Source: Fibrobacter succinogenes (lineage in GTDB: Bacteria; Fibrobacterota; Fibrobacteria; Fibrobacterales; Fibrobacteraceae). Taken from it: 51,775 bases of DNA. Positions 17,032 to 26,544 of this stretch are shown in pieces (position 1 is the stretch's first letter; each line of letters starts with the position of its first letter). Below the pieces are notes generated by a model. That model did no database searches and was not told the origin of the DNA. It saw nothing but the letters and a program-made list of their open reading frames with translations. Location of the stretch: NCBI GenBank assembly GCA_902799745.1, contig CADCBQ010000022.1:1-51775 (forward strand), written 5' to 3'. A program made the translations under genes and the position numbers.

Positions 17032-17646
17032 CTACAGACGAGAGACCGCAACGCATAACGCTGCAGGAGTCGGCATTCCGACAACCGCAGCGTCCAAATC
17101 AACAAAATGAACTTCATGGCCCGATGCTTCCAATAGCACCGGGCTTTTTAACATGTTCCGGCGGAGAGTCCCTTCAAAGAATTCGCCCCCGATGCACTTG
17201 TAAAAGGCCTCCTTGCGGCACCAAAGCTTAAAGAATTCCTGTTCCGCAGCATCAGCCCCGAGCGACTTGATCAAAGCCGCCTCTTCGGCGCTAAAAAAGC
17301 GGTCCGCCAGGTGCAGACGCTTTTGCAGGAAGCGTTCCATATCGACGCCGAGGCGCATTTTAGAGCGCGATCCACGGTCTCCATAGGCAAGCACGCAAAA
17401 CCCATTGGAATGCGTCCAGTTCACGTCAAAATCAAGCTTCGGAAAGCTCGGACGCGGATTCTCTTTTGATTCTACAAGATCCGCTGCAGTTACCGTTTCA
17501 CCCGAGAACTGAGACAAAATTTCAAAAACGACCGATCGGTGGTCCGGCTTCTGCATAAAGCCGGCCAAGTGGACTACCCCCAGAGGAGTTTCCACATCGA
17601 ACCGTTGTATTACGCGAGCGTTGTCCATGGCGGTATTCTTGTTCAT
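17032..17646 (-). CDS. 4'-phosphopantetheinyl transferase (Sfp-type)
   Basis: It transfers the phosphopantetheine arm from CoA to carrier proteins. The 204-residue product carries the magnesium-binding and catalytic motifs of the superfamily: G100-V-D102-M-E104 and W142-C-R-K-E146-A-F-Y-K150, plus a WTHS motif at 77-80 in place of the usual F-N-x-S-H-S. Its length and three motifs fit the Sfp/EntD group rather than AcpS. It has no Shine-Dalgarno. The gene converges with the DUF6941-like gene (3 bp) and is divergent from the small lipoprotein. Whether it serves fatty-acid ACP or another carrier cannot be read from context. Confidence 0.87.
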   Translation of the reverse strand: MNKNTAMDNARVIQRFDVETPLGVVHLAGFMQKPDHRSVVFEILSQFSGETVTAADLVESKENPRPSFPKLDFDVNWTHSNGFCVLAYGDRGSRSKMRLGVDMERFLQKRLHLADRFFSAEEAALIKSLGADAAEQEFFKLWCRKEAFYKCIGGEFFEGTLRRNMLKSPVLLEASGHEVHFVDLDAAVVGMPTPAALCVAVSRL

Positions 17647-17684
17647 TGAAAGTCTAGCACAAAGATAATTTCTAGTTTAGGGGC

Positions 17685-18221
17685 ATGAATTTGAACTTCC
17701 CTAAAAAAACAGGTGTTGCCCTCGGTGCAATCGCATTCTTGCTAGGCGCTTGCGGCGACATCAATAACAGCTGGGAAGTCAAAGGCGGTGGCTACATCAA
17801 GTACAAGATGGGCGACGAAGATTCACACACCATAGAACTCGCCCGAGAAGACGTGCATGTTCCCAATATAAACCGCCACTATATCCAAATCCAGACCCGC
17901 ATAGAAGAAAGCAAGCGCGGCGACCAGATTTCGATCATGGTCAACGAGCCGCAAATCGGCAAGGCCCTTACGCCCGTCGGGCGCGCAAACCTCAACGGGC
18001 GCTTCCAGTACGTTACATGGATGCGAGAGCAATTCTCGCCCGAAGCACCCCTTGTCCCGGACAACAGCACCATCAAATTCGACGAAAGGAGCGATTCACT
18101 CTGGTCCGCCGATTTGGACCTGTATTTTAAGGATTGCCGTAGCGGATCCTGTAGCGATAGCCTCCCCCCGCTCCATTTGACAGGCCGACTACGCTATTGG
18201 GTCGCCGAAGATGATAGATAA
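17685..18221 (+). CDS. Small putative lipoprotein
   Basis: The 178-residue protein has a lipobox LGAC with Cys23 followed by Gly-Asp. An Asp at +3 and small residues suggest outer-membrane sorting, but this rule is untested in this phylum. The mature part is beta-rich (KGGGYIKYKMGD ...), with one later Cys pair (CRSGSC). I recognise no family. The ATG has AGGGG very close upstream. It lies just upstream of tRNA-Val on the same strand, which has its own promoter. Confidence 0.6.
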   Translation: MNLNFPKKTGVALGAIAFLLGACGDINNSWEVKGGGYIKYKMGDEDSHTIELAREDVHVPNINRHYIQIQTRIEESKRGDQISIMVNEPQIGKALTPVGRANLNGRFQYVTWMREQFSPEAPLVPDNSTIKFDERSDSLWSADLDLYFKDCRSGSCSDSLPPLHLTGRLRYWVAEDDR

Positions 18222-18228
18222 TTACCCC

Positions 18229-18257
18229 TTGACAAAAGAAAAAGCCTTTTCTATATT
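18229..18257 (+). promoter_or_regulatory. Sigma-70-type promoter of tRNA-Val
   Basis: A perfect TTGACA (18229-18234) is separated by 17 bp from TATATT (18252-18257). Transcription would start near 18264, six bases before the tRNA. Confidence 0.85.
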
Positions 18258-18269
18258 TGGTCTCACCTC

Positions 18270-18343
<74 letters not shown>

Positions 18344-18350
18344 CTGAAAG

Positions 18351-18380
18351 AGCCTCGCATTAGCGAGGCTTCTTTTTTTT
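18351..18380 (+). terminator. Intrinsic terminator of tRNA-Val
   Basis: An 8-bp stem AGCCTCGC/GCGAGGCT with an ATTA loop is followed by TCTTTTTTTT. Confidence 0.9.
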
Positions 18381-18414
18381 CGATGTTTTTTTATCCCCCA
18401 CCCTTTAAAATCCC

Positions 18415-18449
18415 GTATAAAAAAACAAAAACCGCCTGAAAGGCGGTCT
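18415..18449 (-). terminator. Intrinsic terminator of the DASS transporter gene
   Basis: On the minus strand ACCGCCT-TTC-AGGCGGT (18431-18447) is followed by a T-rich run. Confidence 0.8.
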
Positions 18450-18474
18450 TTGTTCAGGAAGAAAAATCCTTTGA

Positions 18475-20133
18475 TTACTTGGCGGCAGAGTCTGCCGGAG
18501 CGGCAACTTCGACCTTAGCAGCGGCGGCGCTATCGACAGCGACGGCAACAGTGCTATCGGCGGCGACTGCGGCAGCGCTATCAGCGACAGCGGGAGCGGC
18601 AGGAGCTTCAACCACCTTTTCGGCGGCAGCAGGTGCTGCAGGAGCGGCTTCAGCGGCCTTAGGAACCGGAGTACCGAAGAAGTTCACCTTGGCAAGGAAG
18701 ATCATCATCACCCAGGAGAGGACGAGGCCGGAGAGACCCATCACGATACCGGTCTTGGCCATGCCGTTGGTGTCGGTGTAACCCGTAGCGTGGGCCAAGG
18801 CGTTAGGCGGAGTCGAAATCGGGAGGCTCATACCGAGAGAGCTTGCAAAGGCAACAGAAACGAGCAGGGCGGTCACGCCACCGAGGCCAACGAGGTTGTC
18901 CTGGCAGGCAATGCCCACGGCGCAAAGAATCGGCACCAAGAGCGTAGCCGTAGAAGTGTGGCTCATGAAGTTAGCCATGAACAAGCAGATGATACCGCAA
19001 CCGATCATGAGGGCGATCGGAGACCAGCTTGCAAACGGAATCGTCTTGATCAAGTGAGCAGCAAGGCCAGTAGCGTTCAGGCCAACACCCAGAGCAAAAC
19101 CACCAGCCACGAGCCAGAGCACGTCCCAGCTCATTGCGTTCAGGTCTTTCTTGGTAATCACGCCGGTCAAGGCAAACACAGCCATCGGGATCATAGCGAT
19201 TGCGTTATCGTTAATGCCGTGGACACCCTTACCGGTCACCCACAAGACAACGCACACGACAAAGGTAATGTACACGATAATGGCCTTGGGGCTAGTATCA
19301 AACTTGCCGGCACCTTCAATGTTCAGGACCATTTCCTTCATCTTGATCGGGTAAATCTTGAGGAGCAAGAGCCAAGCAATCACCATCAAAATAATCACAT
19401 ACGGAATACCGAAAGCCATCCACTGACCGAAGCTCACCGGGTTAGCAACGAGGTCGCCACGGGCAACGGCGTCGTTCAAGGCGCCAAGGGCAATAGCGTT
19501 AGGAGGCGTACCGATCGGGGTACCCATACCACCGATGTTGGCGCCCAGCGGAATAGCGAGGGCAAAGGCAGCTTTACCGCGGTCATCTTCGTCGAAGAGC
19601 TTGAGCACCGGAGCGAGAATGGCAAGCATCATAGCAGCGGTAGCAGTGTTGCTCATGAACATGGAGAACACGGCGGTGATGAGCATGAGGCCGAGGAGCA
19701 CGAACTTCGGGTTCTTGCCGAAGGGCTTCAGGAGCACGCGGGCGAGGTTCAAGTCCATCTTGTACTTGGTAGCGGCTGCAGCAAGGAAGAAGCCGCCCAA
19801 GAAGAGCATGATAATCGGGTTTGCAAACGTAGCCATAATGGACTTATGGCTGATCATGGTCACGCCGTCCACGCGGAACGGAGAGAGGGACGAGTCAGAC
19901 ATCGTCACGATCATGAGCACGATGACGAGCACCGAGGTCGACCAGATCGGGAACGGTTGCAGGATCCAGAAGAGGGCCGCCATCACGAAAACGCCAATGA
20001 CGCGAATTTCGAGCGGATTCAGGATTCCCATGGGGCTTGCGGCATCGAATCCGAGGGATTCGTAGGGCAAGAAGAGGGCGGCGATGGCGAGCACCGACGC
20101 GATGATGAACTTGATGAATTTAGCCTTTGTCAT
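18475..20133 (-). CDS. DASS family (SLC13) sodium-coupled anion transporter with Ala-rich tail
   Basis: DASS proteins import di- or tricarboxylates or sulfate with sodium. The protein has 552 residues and about a dozen hydrophobic segments. The two family sodium-site motifs are visible: S161-N-T (MFMSNTATAAMM) and the second-repeat equivalent SHTSTATLLVP, each with a following PPNA-type loop (GTPPNAIALG; STPPNALAHA). Unlike typical members it ends in a hydrophilic tail of about 65 residues made almost only of Ala, Val, Pro, Glu, Asp and Ser. The start has no Shine-Dalgarno. A TTGCCA-N17-TAAATT promoter ends 11 bp before the ATG. The substrate is probably succinate or another dicarboxylate, but this is not provable here. 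Confidence 0.88.
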   Translation of the reverse strand: MTKAKFIKFIIASVLAIAALFLPYESLGFDAASPMGILNPLEIRVIGVFVMAALFWILQPFPIWSTSVLVIVLMIVTMSDSSLSPFRVDGVTMISHKSIMATFANPIIMLFLGGFFLAAAATKYKMDLNLARVLLKPFGKNPKFVLLGLMLITAVFSMFMSNTATAAMMLAILAPVLKLFDEDDRGKAAFALAIPLGANIGGMGTPIGTPPNAIALGALNDAVARGDLVANPVSFGQWMAFGIPYVIILMVIAWLLLLKIYPIKMKEMVLNIEGAGKFDTSPKAIIVYITFVVCVVLWVTGKGVHGINDNAIAMIPMAVFALTGVITKKDLNAMSWDVLWLVAGGFALGVGLNATGLAAHLIKTIPFASWSPIALMIGCGIICLFMANFMSHTSTATLLVPILCAVGIACQDNLVGLGGVTALLVSVAFASSLGMSLPISTPPNALAHATGYTDTNGMAKTGIVMGLSGLVLSWVMMIFLAKVNFFGTPVPKAAEAAPAAPAAAEKVVEAPAAPAVADSAAAVAADSTVAVAVDSAAAAKVEVAAPADSAAK

Positions 20134-20143
20134 AGTGCGGCCA

Positions 20144-20172
20144 AATTTAGAAAAATGCCGCCCCTATGGCAA
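20144..20172 (-). promoter_or_regulatory. Putative promoter of the DASS gene, nearly leaderless
   Basis: On the minus strand TTGCCA (20172-20167) and TAAATT (20149-20144) are 17 bp apart. The ATG is at 20133, so the 5' leader would be about 4 nt. Confidence 0.4.
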
Positions 20173-20180
20173 GATTCGGT

Positions 20181-23100
20181 TTAATGTATCAAAACCTTAC
20201 GGGAGGCCTGCTTGCCAGCGACGCGGACGTACAACAGGTACAGACCCGATTTCGGTGCTTTTAGAGAGGCGAGGTTGTGGCCGGAGGTCGATTTTCCAGT
20301 ATAAGAGGCCTCGACCTTGCCGTTCAGTCCAACCAGCTGCATTTTGTACGGGGTGCCGGCCAGGTCTTCGGAAACATCGAATCCGACCTGGAGGGCGCCC
20401 AAAACGCGCTCAAAATGCAGATTTCCAATGTTTTTGGTCAAAGTTAGGGCCGCCGTCGGGGCAACTCGGACGGTCGCCGTAGAGGCAGCAGACTTGAGCA
20501 TGACCCTCAGGCTGTCCCCGGCACCCATTTCAGTCGTCTTTCCGTCAATCGTCACGTAGACCTTCAGCCCCATCTCGTTCAGGGCCTTTACCCCCTCGAA
20601 CTTGAGGTAACCCACGCGGTCAGTCGTCGCGCGCAAGGCCAATTTCCATTCATAGCGGTCGTCTTCGGCACCCTTGATCGACTTGAGCAAAGCCTTCTTG
20701 CCTTCGACCACCGACAGGTTCACAAAGTCACCCATGCCAGCAGGCGGTTCCAACCTTTCTTCGGCATTACCCACGCCAAGCACGTTCCAAGAATCGCTAT
20801 GTCCCTTGGTATCTTCAAGCACAGCCTGCAAGGTCCAACTGTCGCGGGCAGCCGCTTTGGGCAAAGCCGCCTTCGGCAAGGCCTTCGAAACACCCTTGAA
20901 ATAAGGATCCGCAATAAGGGTCACCTTTTTCGGGGCATCAGAATACAGCCACACGGCTTCGTACGGTCCAAGGACAGACACGGAGTCGTACCCGGCGCGG
21001 TCAGCGTACCACTTGCATATCTCAAGGGTATCCGGGTTCATCAAGATATTCCATCCGTACGGATTGGCCACCATATTCCAGCCCTTTTCCACTTCCCACA
21101 CGATTTCATGTGCACCCTGAGCCACGTCACTACCCGTCACCGCATCATTGCGCAACACAAGCGGGCGACCTTCCAAGGAATTATACCAGTAACCCTGCCG
21201 TGCATTCACTGCACCACCATCATACCTCTGGTACTTCCAAGCAACGCCGTATTCGGCAGATTCGTCCCAGTAATAGAACGCCGGATCATCGTCCCAAACG
21301 ATTGAACTTTCATCTACATCCGAAAGCGAAACCATCTGCCAGGTATCCGGAGCCGCCGCAATTTCGGAACTCACCGTAAACAAGGCTGAATCCACCGCCA
21401 AATAAGTTCCGTCTCTAAGAGTCACCTTGGCCTTATAAGTTCCCGGCAACAGCGGATATTTATCCCAATTGCGAGTTCCAGAACCCACCACATTACTAAT
21501 AACCGTATCTTCAATCACTTCGCCCAAAACAATATCTGTAAGCTCCGTGTGCAATTCCGCAACGCGGCCCGACTCCACTTTCCATTCAAGGGTCAGGTGC
21601 ATCGCATTTCCAGACAGAATCGGCTTAAGGCGTTCCAATGTATCAGGGCCACTGATCACCGGTTTCAGGTCTCCAGAGAAATATGCTTTCGCAACGAGTT
21701 CGCCATTCATATTTCCCGGCAAAGAATCTCCTTCACGAAGGCTGAAATGTTCTGTACCCACGTCAAACACCAACGAATCCAGCACATAGCCCTTTCTAGG
21801 AGCGCCATGAACTTTCCACCCAGGGTTTTGCTTCATATCCGGCAAAAGCATCGTATTGTCACTTCCAAACGAATGCATTCGCACAGAGCCCTTACCATCG
21901 GCTTCAACAAACTGTACGTCGCCATTTTTAGATTCCAAAGTCAATCGGCTGTAGCCCGCCTCGGCCACACAAGCGGCAGCATCGCCCCATACCGCATACA
22001 AAGTCGTATCGACCGTCAGCTTGGCAATCAAAGTGTCGTTTGCAATAGTTCCACGATCATAATTAGCACCATCCGGCGTTACAGACCAGCCAACCACACA
22101 TTCCGTCGAGGTATAGACCCACATAGGCAAAGGAGTGGTTCCACCATCCACCAAGTGAAGCGTCTCCTTGTAAGAATCATAGCCATAAAAGACATCGTTT
22201 CGACCGACTTTAACATCAACATCAATGTAGCCACCGAACATGGCATACAGCGTATCCGTCACACCCGACGCAGGCGCAATCTTGAACGATGTATCTTGAG
22301 GACCAAGCGGAATCGGCAATTCAGTTCCATCAGCCTTTTTCAACGTGAGTTTTGCAAGATCGTATTCTTTATTGGTCTGGACAGATGCCACATGCAACGT
22401 CATTGCATCTGCGAAAACAGGAATTTCAAGTTTTCCAGAGTTAAACTTATGCGTAAAAGTCTCAGTGTCTTTTCCGAGCTTTTTGTAAGACTGATTCAAA
22501 GTAACCGTTCCGTAATCGCCTTCGGCACCCGTTTTGTCAACCACTTTCAAAGCCATTTCAGTATTTTGGGGCGTACATGTAGCATTAACAATGTCTTCAG
22601 GAAGCCAGAATCCATACAGGCTAAACGATGTTTCATCGCTCGGATTTGCTTGCAAAAGAAGGTCTCCGTCAAGAGATGTATAATGAGACTCACCCATCAC
22701 GCCGATTTTATCTTTATCCCAGCCCTTAAAGCAGGCTTCCGTCGAAAGAATACCCTCGGGGAGTCTTGCCGTCGAGTCGTTTTCACGGGAATAAGATTCT
22801 GCCATCACAAACTTGTCCGTCAGGAACACATTTGCATCACCCGCACGCATATCGAAATCAATCTTATACGATTTTGCTGTCATGTTCGGCTTCACACCCA
22901 AGAGCATAGCTCTTTTCGGAGCTTCTCTAGGAATAACGTAAGCCAAAGCCAGCATCATCGAATCCAAGTTTAACTTGTCATCGGGATCAAGAACCGTACT
23001 CCACTTTATCAGACGAGGATCTTTGCCTGCGGTTTTAGCATTGGCTATAGTTCCATTTATATAATTTTGAATTTCTGATTGACTATTAAAGTAGTTCTTG

Positions 23101-26100
23101 TCGTCATTCCCATACGAATTGGCTTCCGCACACTTCGCCGGCTGACTGCCTTCTTTAATACAATCTTTAAGCACATCGATGGATTCATCATTCAGATCCA
23201 ACCAGAATTCAACGTTCCAGTTTTTCAGATCAAAGCCACGTTCCGCCAAACGGAACTGGTACTCTGAAACCATTTCCACAGCCGATTGCTCTTTCTTTAT
23301 TTCAAAGAAGTCATTTTCTTTATGCTCACCATTTCCATCATAGGTGTATGTGGTCATATTGATTTTAGCATCGCGACCAATCACGCCAACATCTATACGC
23401 GGCAAATAGCCCCTGTTATCTTGACTTAAATCAATCGGCAGATATTCCAGCACAAGTTTATTTTCATGGAGGCTATTGAAGCCCTTTCTAATATATTTAA
23501 GAATCGGTTCGAAGGTTTCTATTTTCTGCGTATACAATGTATTTGCGTTATAAACAGCGCTCGGCAAACATTGTGCGTCCTTTACGCCTTCCTTACATGG
23601 ATTTGTGCCATAATCAAAGTTCAGCTCATATTCGGATGTATTTCCATTAGCATCGTCGATTTTCAGCAGAGCCACCGGAACAACACCTTTTCCAGAAATC
23701 AAGCGAATCGTATCCACCCTCGGCAACACAAAAGTCAAATTATCAGCATATTTATCCATCGGCACATAACTGCCAGATCCATCCACATCTTTCATGGTAT
23801 ATTCCACTTCGATTTCGCGGTCCGTTACGCCAATAACCGTCTTATCTTGCTTAAACTTTTGATCGTAGTCAAAAATGCCAAAGGAATCGTCAGCAGTGGC
23901 TCTGTCAACCAATACAAATCCGGCTTCCAAATTATCGAAAGTATATTTCAAGTCTTCCGGTAATACCGCCTCTTTTGCTGAATTAGCTTCTGTATAGACA
24001 TACAAAGAACAGGCTCCGGCTTCGCATTGTTTTACCGGCAAATAATCTTTTAAGGTAGCCAAGTCATTCACCGATAATTCTTTGTAATCATCTGCCAGTA
24101 GGCTTATTGCAAGCCTATACGCGGTTCTCTTAGACGAAATTACAGGTATGGTACCAGACGCTTGATTATCCCAAGCAAGCGTAGAGCCTTCAGGCTGCGT
24201 TGCATTCATCACGTAGGTAAACAAGCGAGACTTCATGACATTTTCGCTAATGACGCCATCGTAGAATTTATTACTACCGGAAACAATCAAACCGGAACCA
24301 TCCAACGCAAGTTCGCCATCAACAGGCAAAGTCTTACTACCGTTCTTGACAGCATTGCGGTAATTATAGCGGACATCATATGAATCCATTGCTACAGTCG
24401 TTTTCCACGTCGTATAAGGGATGTCAATGCTAGAGGTATGAATCGTTCCCACAGCCAAATCAGCATTTACATCCGTTGAACCATAATGGTAATTATTCCT
24501 TATCGTCAACGTTTTATACAGGACAGGGTATCCAACGACATATCCCAAGAAAAATTTCCCACCTAGGCCGCCATTCGTTGGAACATCAAGATTACCATTC
24601 GTAACATTATTGGCAACCGTTGTCACATTAGCATGGACCGTACCAAGCAATCCACCAGCAGAACTCGTAGTCGTTTGCGTAAGCGATGTCGCTGCGATTT
24701 TGATGTTTCCTTGGGCTCGATTTCCAGAAACATTCACCACGCCATCATAATTATAACTACTCATCGCCTGGCCTATAACAAGTCCCACCTCTATATTTTC
24801 CATCATTTCGTTAGATGCGGCAATCAAATTTAATTTCTCTGGTTTAACAATCGTATTCTGTACAGTGAGGGAGCCGCCTCTTGAGAGACTCGCATAGCCC
24901 AAAACACCACCGCCATAAAGGAATTTTCCGGCAGTAATAATTTCTGCACTAACCGTATCATTCTTGATAGAGACATCACCTTCAACATTGCTTAAAACAT
25001 TACCAAAAAGTCCTCCTGCATAAAGAAACGGCTCTACTGTATTTATTTTAGCAGTCACATTGTTATCTTCTGCTTCAAGATTTACAGGAGTGTCATTATC
25101 GTCATTCTGTCCTACAAAATACCCAACCAAGCCGCCCTCATCAGAGTAATCAGTCCCAGCATTCTGATTCTCACAGAAAAAAGTCGCATTGACTTTATTT
25201 TTTAACAACGAAACATTTCCATTTTTCCAATTAACAGAGCCCAAAAGACCGCCCAACATGCGACCTTTCCTTTGGGCACCGTATTCACCTGAATTTAAAG
25301 TCACCTCCGAATTCAGCACTTCAAAATCAGATTTTTCAGCAATATCCGCTGCATACACAGAACCAATCAAGCCACCTACAGTCGTACCGGTTAAACTAGC
25401 TTCCACAACGTTATTCTGCAATGAATACTTGTTCTGCCCTGCACCCAAAGAAACATTCACTTTGCCAACAAGACCGCCAGCGATAAAATCCCCAACATAA
25501 GTCGGTACATTTACTGAAATATCACCCGAATTTTTTAAATTTAAAACAGTATCATTAGTAAATTCTGCAGAACCAGACACCTGTTCAACCAAGCCTCCCA
25601 TAAAAGAAGAACGAGTATTCCAACCTGAATAATCCCCTTTCAAAAAAGAACTATTCAATTCAAAATATTCTCTAACCACCCCAACTTCTACATTTTCGAC
25701 CTTCACACCCGAGAACTTTGTTTCAGGGCAACCCGAACTGTTACAATTTGCAGACCCCAATACAGTTGCTGCATTCCAACTATACACCTTGGAATTAGTC
25801 ACCTTCACATTTTCAAAGACAGCCTTTACATTTCCACTGACTTCATCGGCAACAACTGCAGCCTCACGCAAGACTGTTCCTTGTATTTTGGCAAGCACAT
25901 AGGCATTGTCAAAAGCAAGATCTTTTATAGTTACATTGGTCTTTATCTTTCTAAAGAAAGAAGGGTTGACATCAATCGATATATCGCAATAATTCCTAAT
26001 GGTATGACCACCGCCGTCAATCACTACCGTGGCAAAATTTGTATGGTAATTAATCGGATAAAAACCACCACCAACATCACCAAAGCATCGATTCGTCTGT

Positions 26101-26417
26101 TCCAAATAGCCACCTAAATCAATATCGGTTTCAAAAGTAAGATTCAACTTAGTGGTGTGCAATTCGGCCGTTCGAGTCTCTAGATTTGACGCAACATCAT
26201 ACCAGTTTGTATAGATATCTGCATCCTCGTAATTGGCAGCAAGTAATTTAGCTTTGGTTTCTTTCTGGGCTATCCAGCAGTTGGTCAATGAACTACTGGC
26301 CTTCACGCACCTAAAACTAGTCGGCTTTATATATTCGTCCGTTGTAGACACTTGTGCAAAAGCGCTACCTGCAAACAACAGGATCAGTCCAACAAATATT
26401 TTTGCGGTTCTCTTCAT
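20181..26417 (-). CDS. Giant surface protein with GLUG-like repeats and sorting-tail-like C-terminus
   Basis: It is about 2,078 residues from the chosen start. I prefer the ATG at 26417 over 26441 because MKRTAKIF opens a clean signal peptide ending GSAFA. The N-terminal 600 residues carry many [ILV]GGL[VIL]G motifs spaced 40-70 residues apart among short strands with Asn ladders, the look of GLUG-repeat beta-helices. The middle has degenerate InlB/Listeria-Bacteroides-type repeats ending GWS..., LYAVWGD. The last 400 residues are homologous to the end of the neighbouring giant protein (WQMVSLS, GWNMVANPYGW, GPYEAVWLY, DSWNVLG, EPPAGMG) and close with GLYLLYVRVAGKQASRKVLIH-type tail strands (pattern G-x-Y-x-x-x-V-x-V-x-x-x-x-x-x-R-K-V). 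It is probably displayed on the cell surface for adhesion. The substrate is unknown. Confidence 0.82.
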   Translation of the reverse strand: MKRTAKIFVGLILLFAGSAFAQVSTTDEYIKPTSFRCVKASSSLTNCWIAQKETKAKLLAANYEDADIYTNWYDVASNLETRTAELHTTKLNLTFETDIDLGGYLEQTNRCFGDVGGGFYPINYHTNFATVVIDGGGHTIRNYCDISIDVNPSFFRKIKTNVTIKDLAFDNAYVLAKIQGTVLREAAVVADEVSGNVKAVFENVKVTNSKVYSWNAATVLGSANCNSSGCPETKFSGVKVENVEVGVVREYFELNSSFLKGDYSGWNTRSSFMGGLVEQVSGSAEFTNDTVLNLKNSGDISVNVPTYVGDFIAGGLVGKVNVSLGAGQNKYSLQNNVVEASLTGTTVGGLIGSVYAADIAEKSDFEVLNSEVTLNSGEYGAQRKGRMLGGLLGSVNWKNGNVSLLKNKVNATFFCENQNAGTDYSDEGGLVGYFVGQNDDNDTPVNLEAEDNNVTAKINTVEPFLYAGGLFGNVLSNVEGDVSIKNDTVSAEIITAGKFLYGGGVLGYASLSRGGSLTVQNTIVKPEKLNLIAASNEMMENIEVGLVIGQAMSSYNYDGVVNVSGNRAQGNIKIAATSLTQTTTSSAGGLLGTVHANVTTVANNVTNGNLDVPTNGGLGGKFFLGYVVGYPVLYKTLTIRNNYHYGSTDVNADLAVGTIHTSSIDIPYTTWKTTVAMDSYDVRYNYRNAVKNGSKTLPVDGELALDGSGLIVSGSNKFYDGVISENVMKSRLFTYVMNATQPEGSTLAWDNQASGTIPVISSKRTAYRLAISLLADDYKELSVNDLATLKDYLPVKQCEAGACSLYVYTEANSAKEAVLPEDLKYTFDNLEAGFVLVDRATADDSFGIFDYDQKFKQDKTVIGVTDREIEVEYTMKDVDGSGSYVPMDKYADNLTFVLPRVDTIRLISGKGVVPVALLKIDDANGNTSEYELNFDYGTNPCKEGVKDAQCLPSAVYNANTLYTQKIETFEPILKYIRKGFNSLHENKLVLEYLPIDLSQDNRGYLPRIDVGVIGRDAKINMTTYTYDGNGEHKENDFFEIKKEQSAVEMVSEYQFRLAERGFDLKNWNVEFWLDLNDESIDVLKDCIKEGSQPAKCAEANSYGNDDKNYFNSQSEIQNYINGTIANAKTAGKDPRLIKWSTVLDPDDKLNLDSMMLALAYVIPREAPKRAMLLGVKPNMTAKSYKIDFDMRAGDANVFLTDKFVMAESYSRENDSTARLPEGILSTEACFKGWDKDKIGVMGESHYTSLDGDLLLQANPSDETSFSLYGFWLPEDIVNATCTPQNTEMALKVVDKTGAEGDYGTVTLNQSYKKLGKDTETFTHKFNSGKLEIPVFADAMTLHVASVQTNKEYDLAKLTLKKADGTELPIPLGPQDTSFKIAPASGVTDTLYAMFGGYIDVDVKVGRNDVFYGYDSYKETLHLVDGGTTPLPMWVYTSTECVVGWSVTPDGANYDRGTIANDTLIAKLTVDTTLYAVWGDAAACVAEAGYSRLTLESKNGDVQFVEADGKGSVRMHSFGSDNTMLLPDMKQNPGWKVHGAPRKGYVLDSLVFDVGTEHFSLREGDSLPGNMNGELVAKAYFSGDLKPVISGPDTLERLKPILSGNAMHLTLEWKVESGRVAELHTELTDIVLGEVIEDTVISNVVGSGTRNWDKYPLLPGTYKAKVTLRDGTYLAVDSALFTVSSEIAAAPDTWQMVSLSDVDESSIVWDDDPAFYYWDESAEYGVAWKYQRYDGGAVNARQGYWYNSLEGRPLVLRNDAVTGSDVAQGAHEIVWEVEKGWNMVANPYGWNILMNPDTLEICKWYADRAGYDSVSVLGPYEAVWLYSDAPKKVTLIADPYFKGVSKALPKAALPKAAARDSWTLQAVLEDTKGHSDSWNVLGVGNAEERLEPPAGMGDFVNLSVVEGKKALLKSIKGAEDDRYEWKLALRATTDRVGYLKFEGVKALNEMGLKVYVTIDGKTTEMGAGDSLRVMLKSAASTATVRVAPTAALTLTKNIGNLHFERVLGALQVGFDVSEDLAGTPYKMQLVGLNGKVEASYTGKSTSGHNLASLKAPKSGLYLLYVRVAGKQASRKVLIH

Positions 26418-26482
26418 ATACACCATCCACTTTATAAGCAAATAATAACATATTATTTATCAAAAAATTCGTTCGAACATAA

Positions 26483-26509
26483 AAAAGGCGGGAACGAGTC
26501 CCGCCTTTT
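26483..26509. terminator. Bidirectional intrinsic terminator between the giant surface genes
   Basis: An 11-bp perfect stem AAAAGGCGGGA/TCCCGCCTTTT with loop ACGAG has T runs on both strands. It lies 36 bp past the stop of the upstream gene and shows the two giant genes are separate transcription units. Confidence 0.9.
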
Positions 26510-26544
26510 GACAAGTGTCACATTTTTGCTTAAAATTCTGTGCG

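Noticed and set aside
18790..20184. 464-codon plus-strand frame antisense to the DASS gene
   Set aside because: The product is highly charged low complexity (His/Asn/Glu) and mirrors transmembrane codons on the other strand; no ribosome site or domain.
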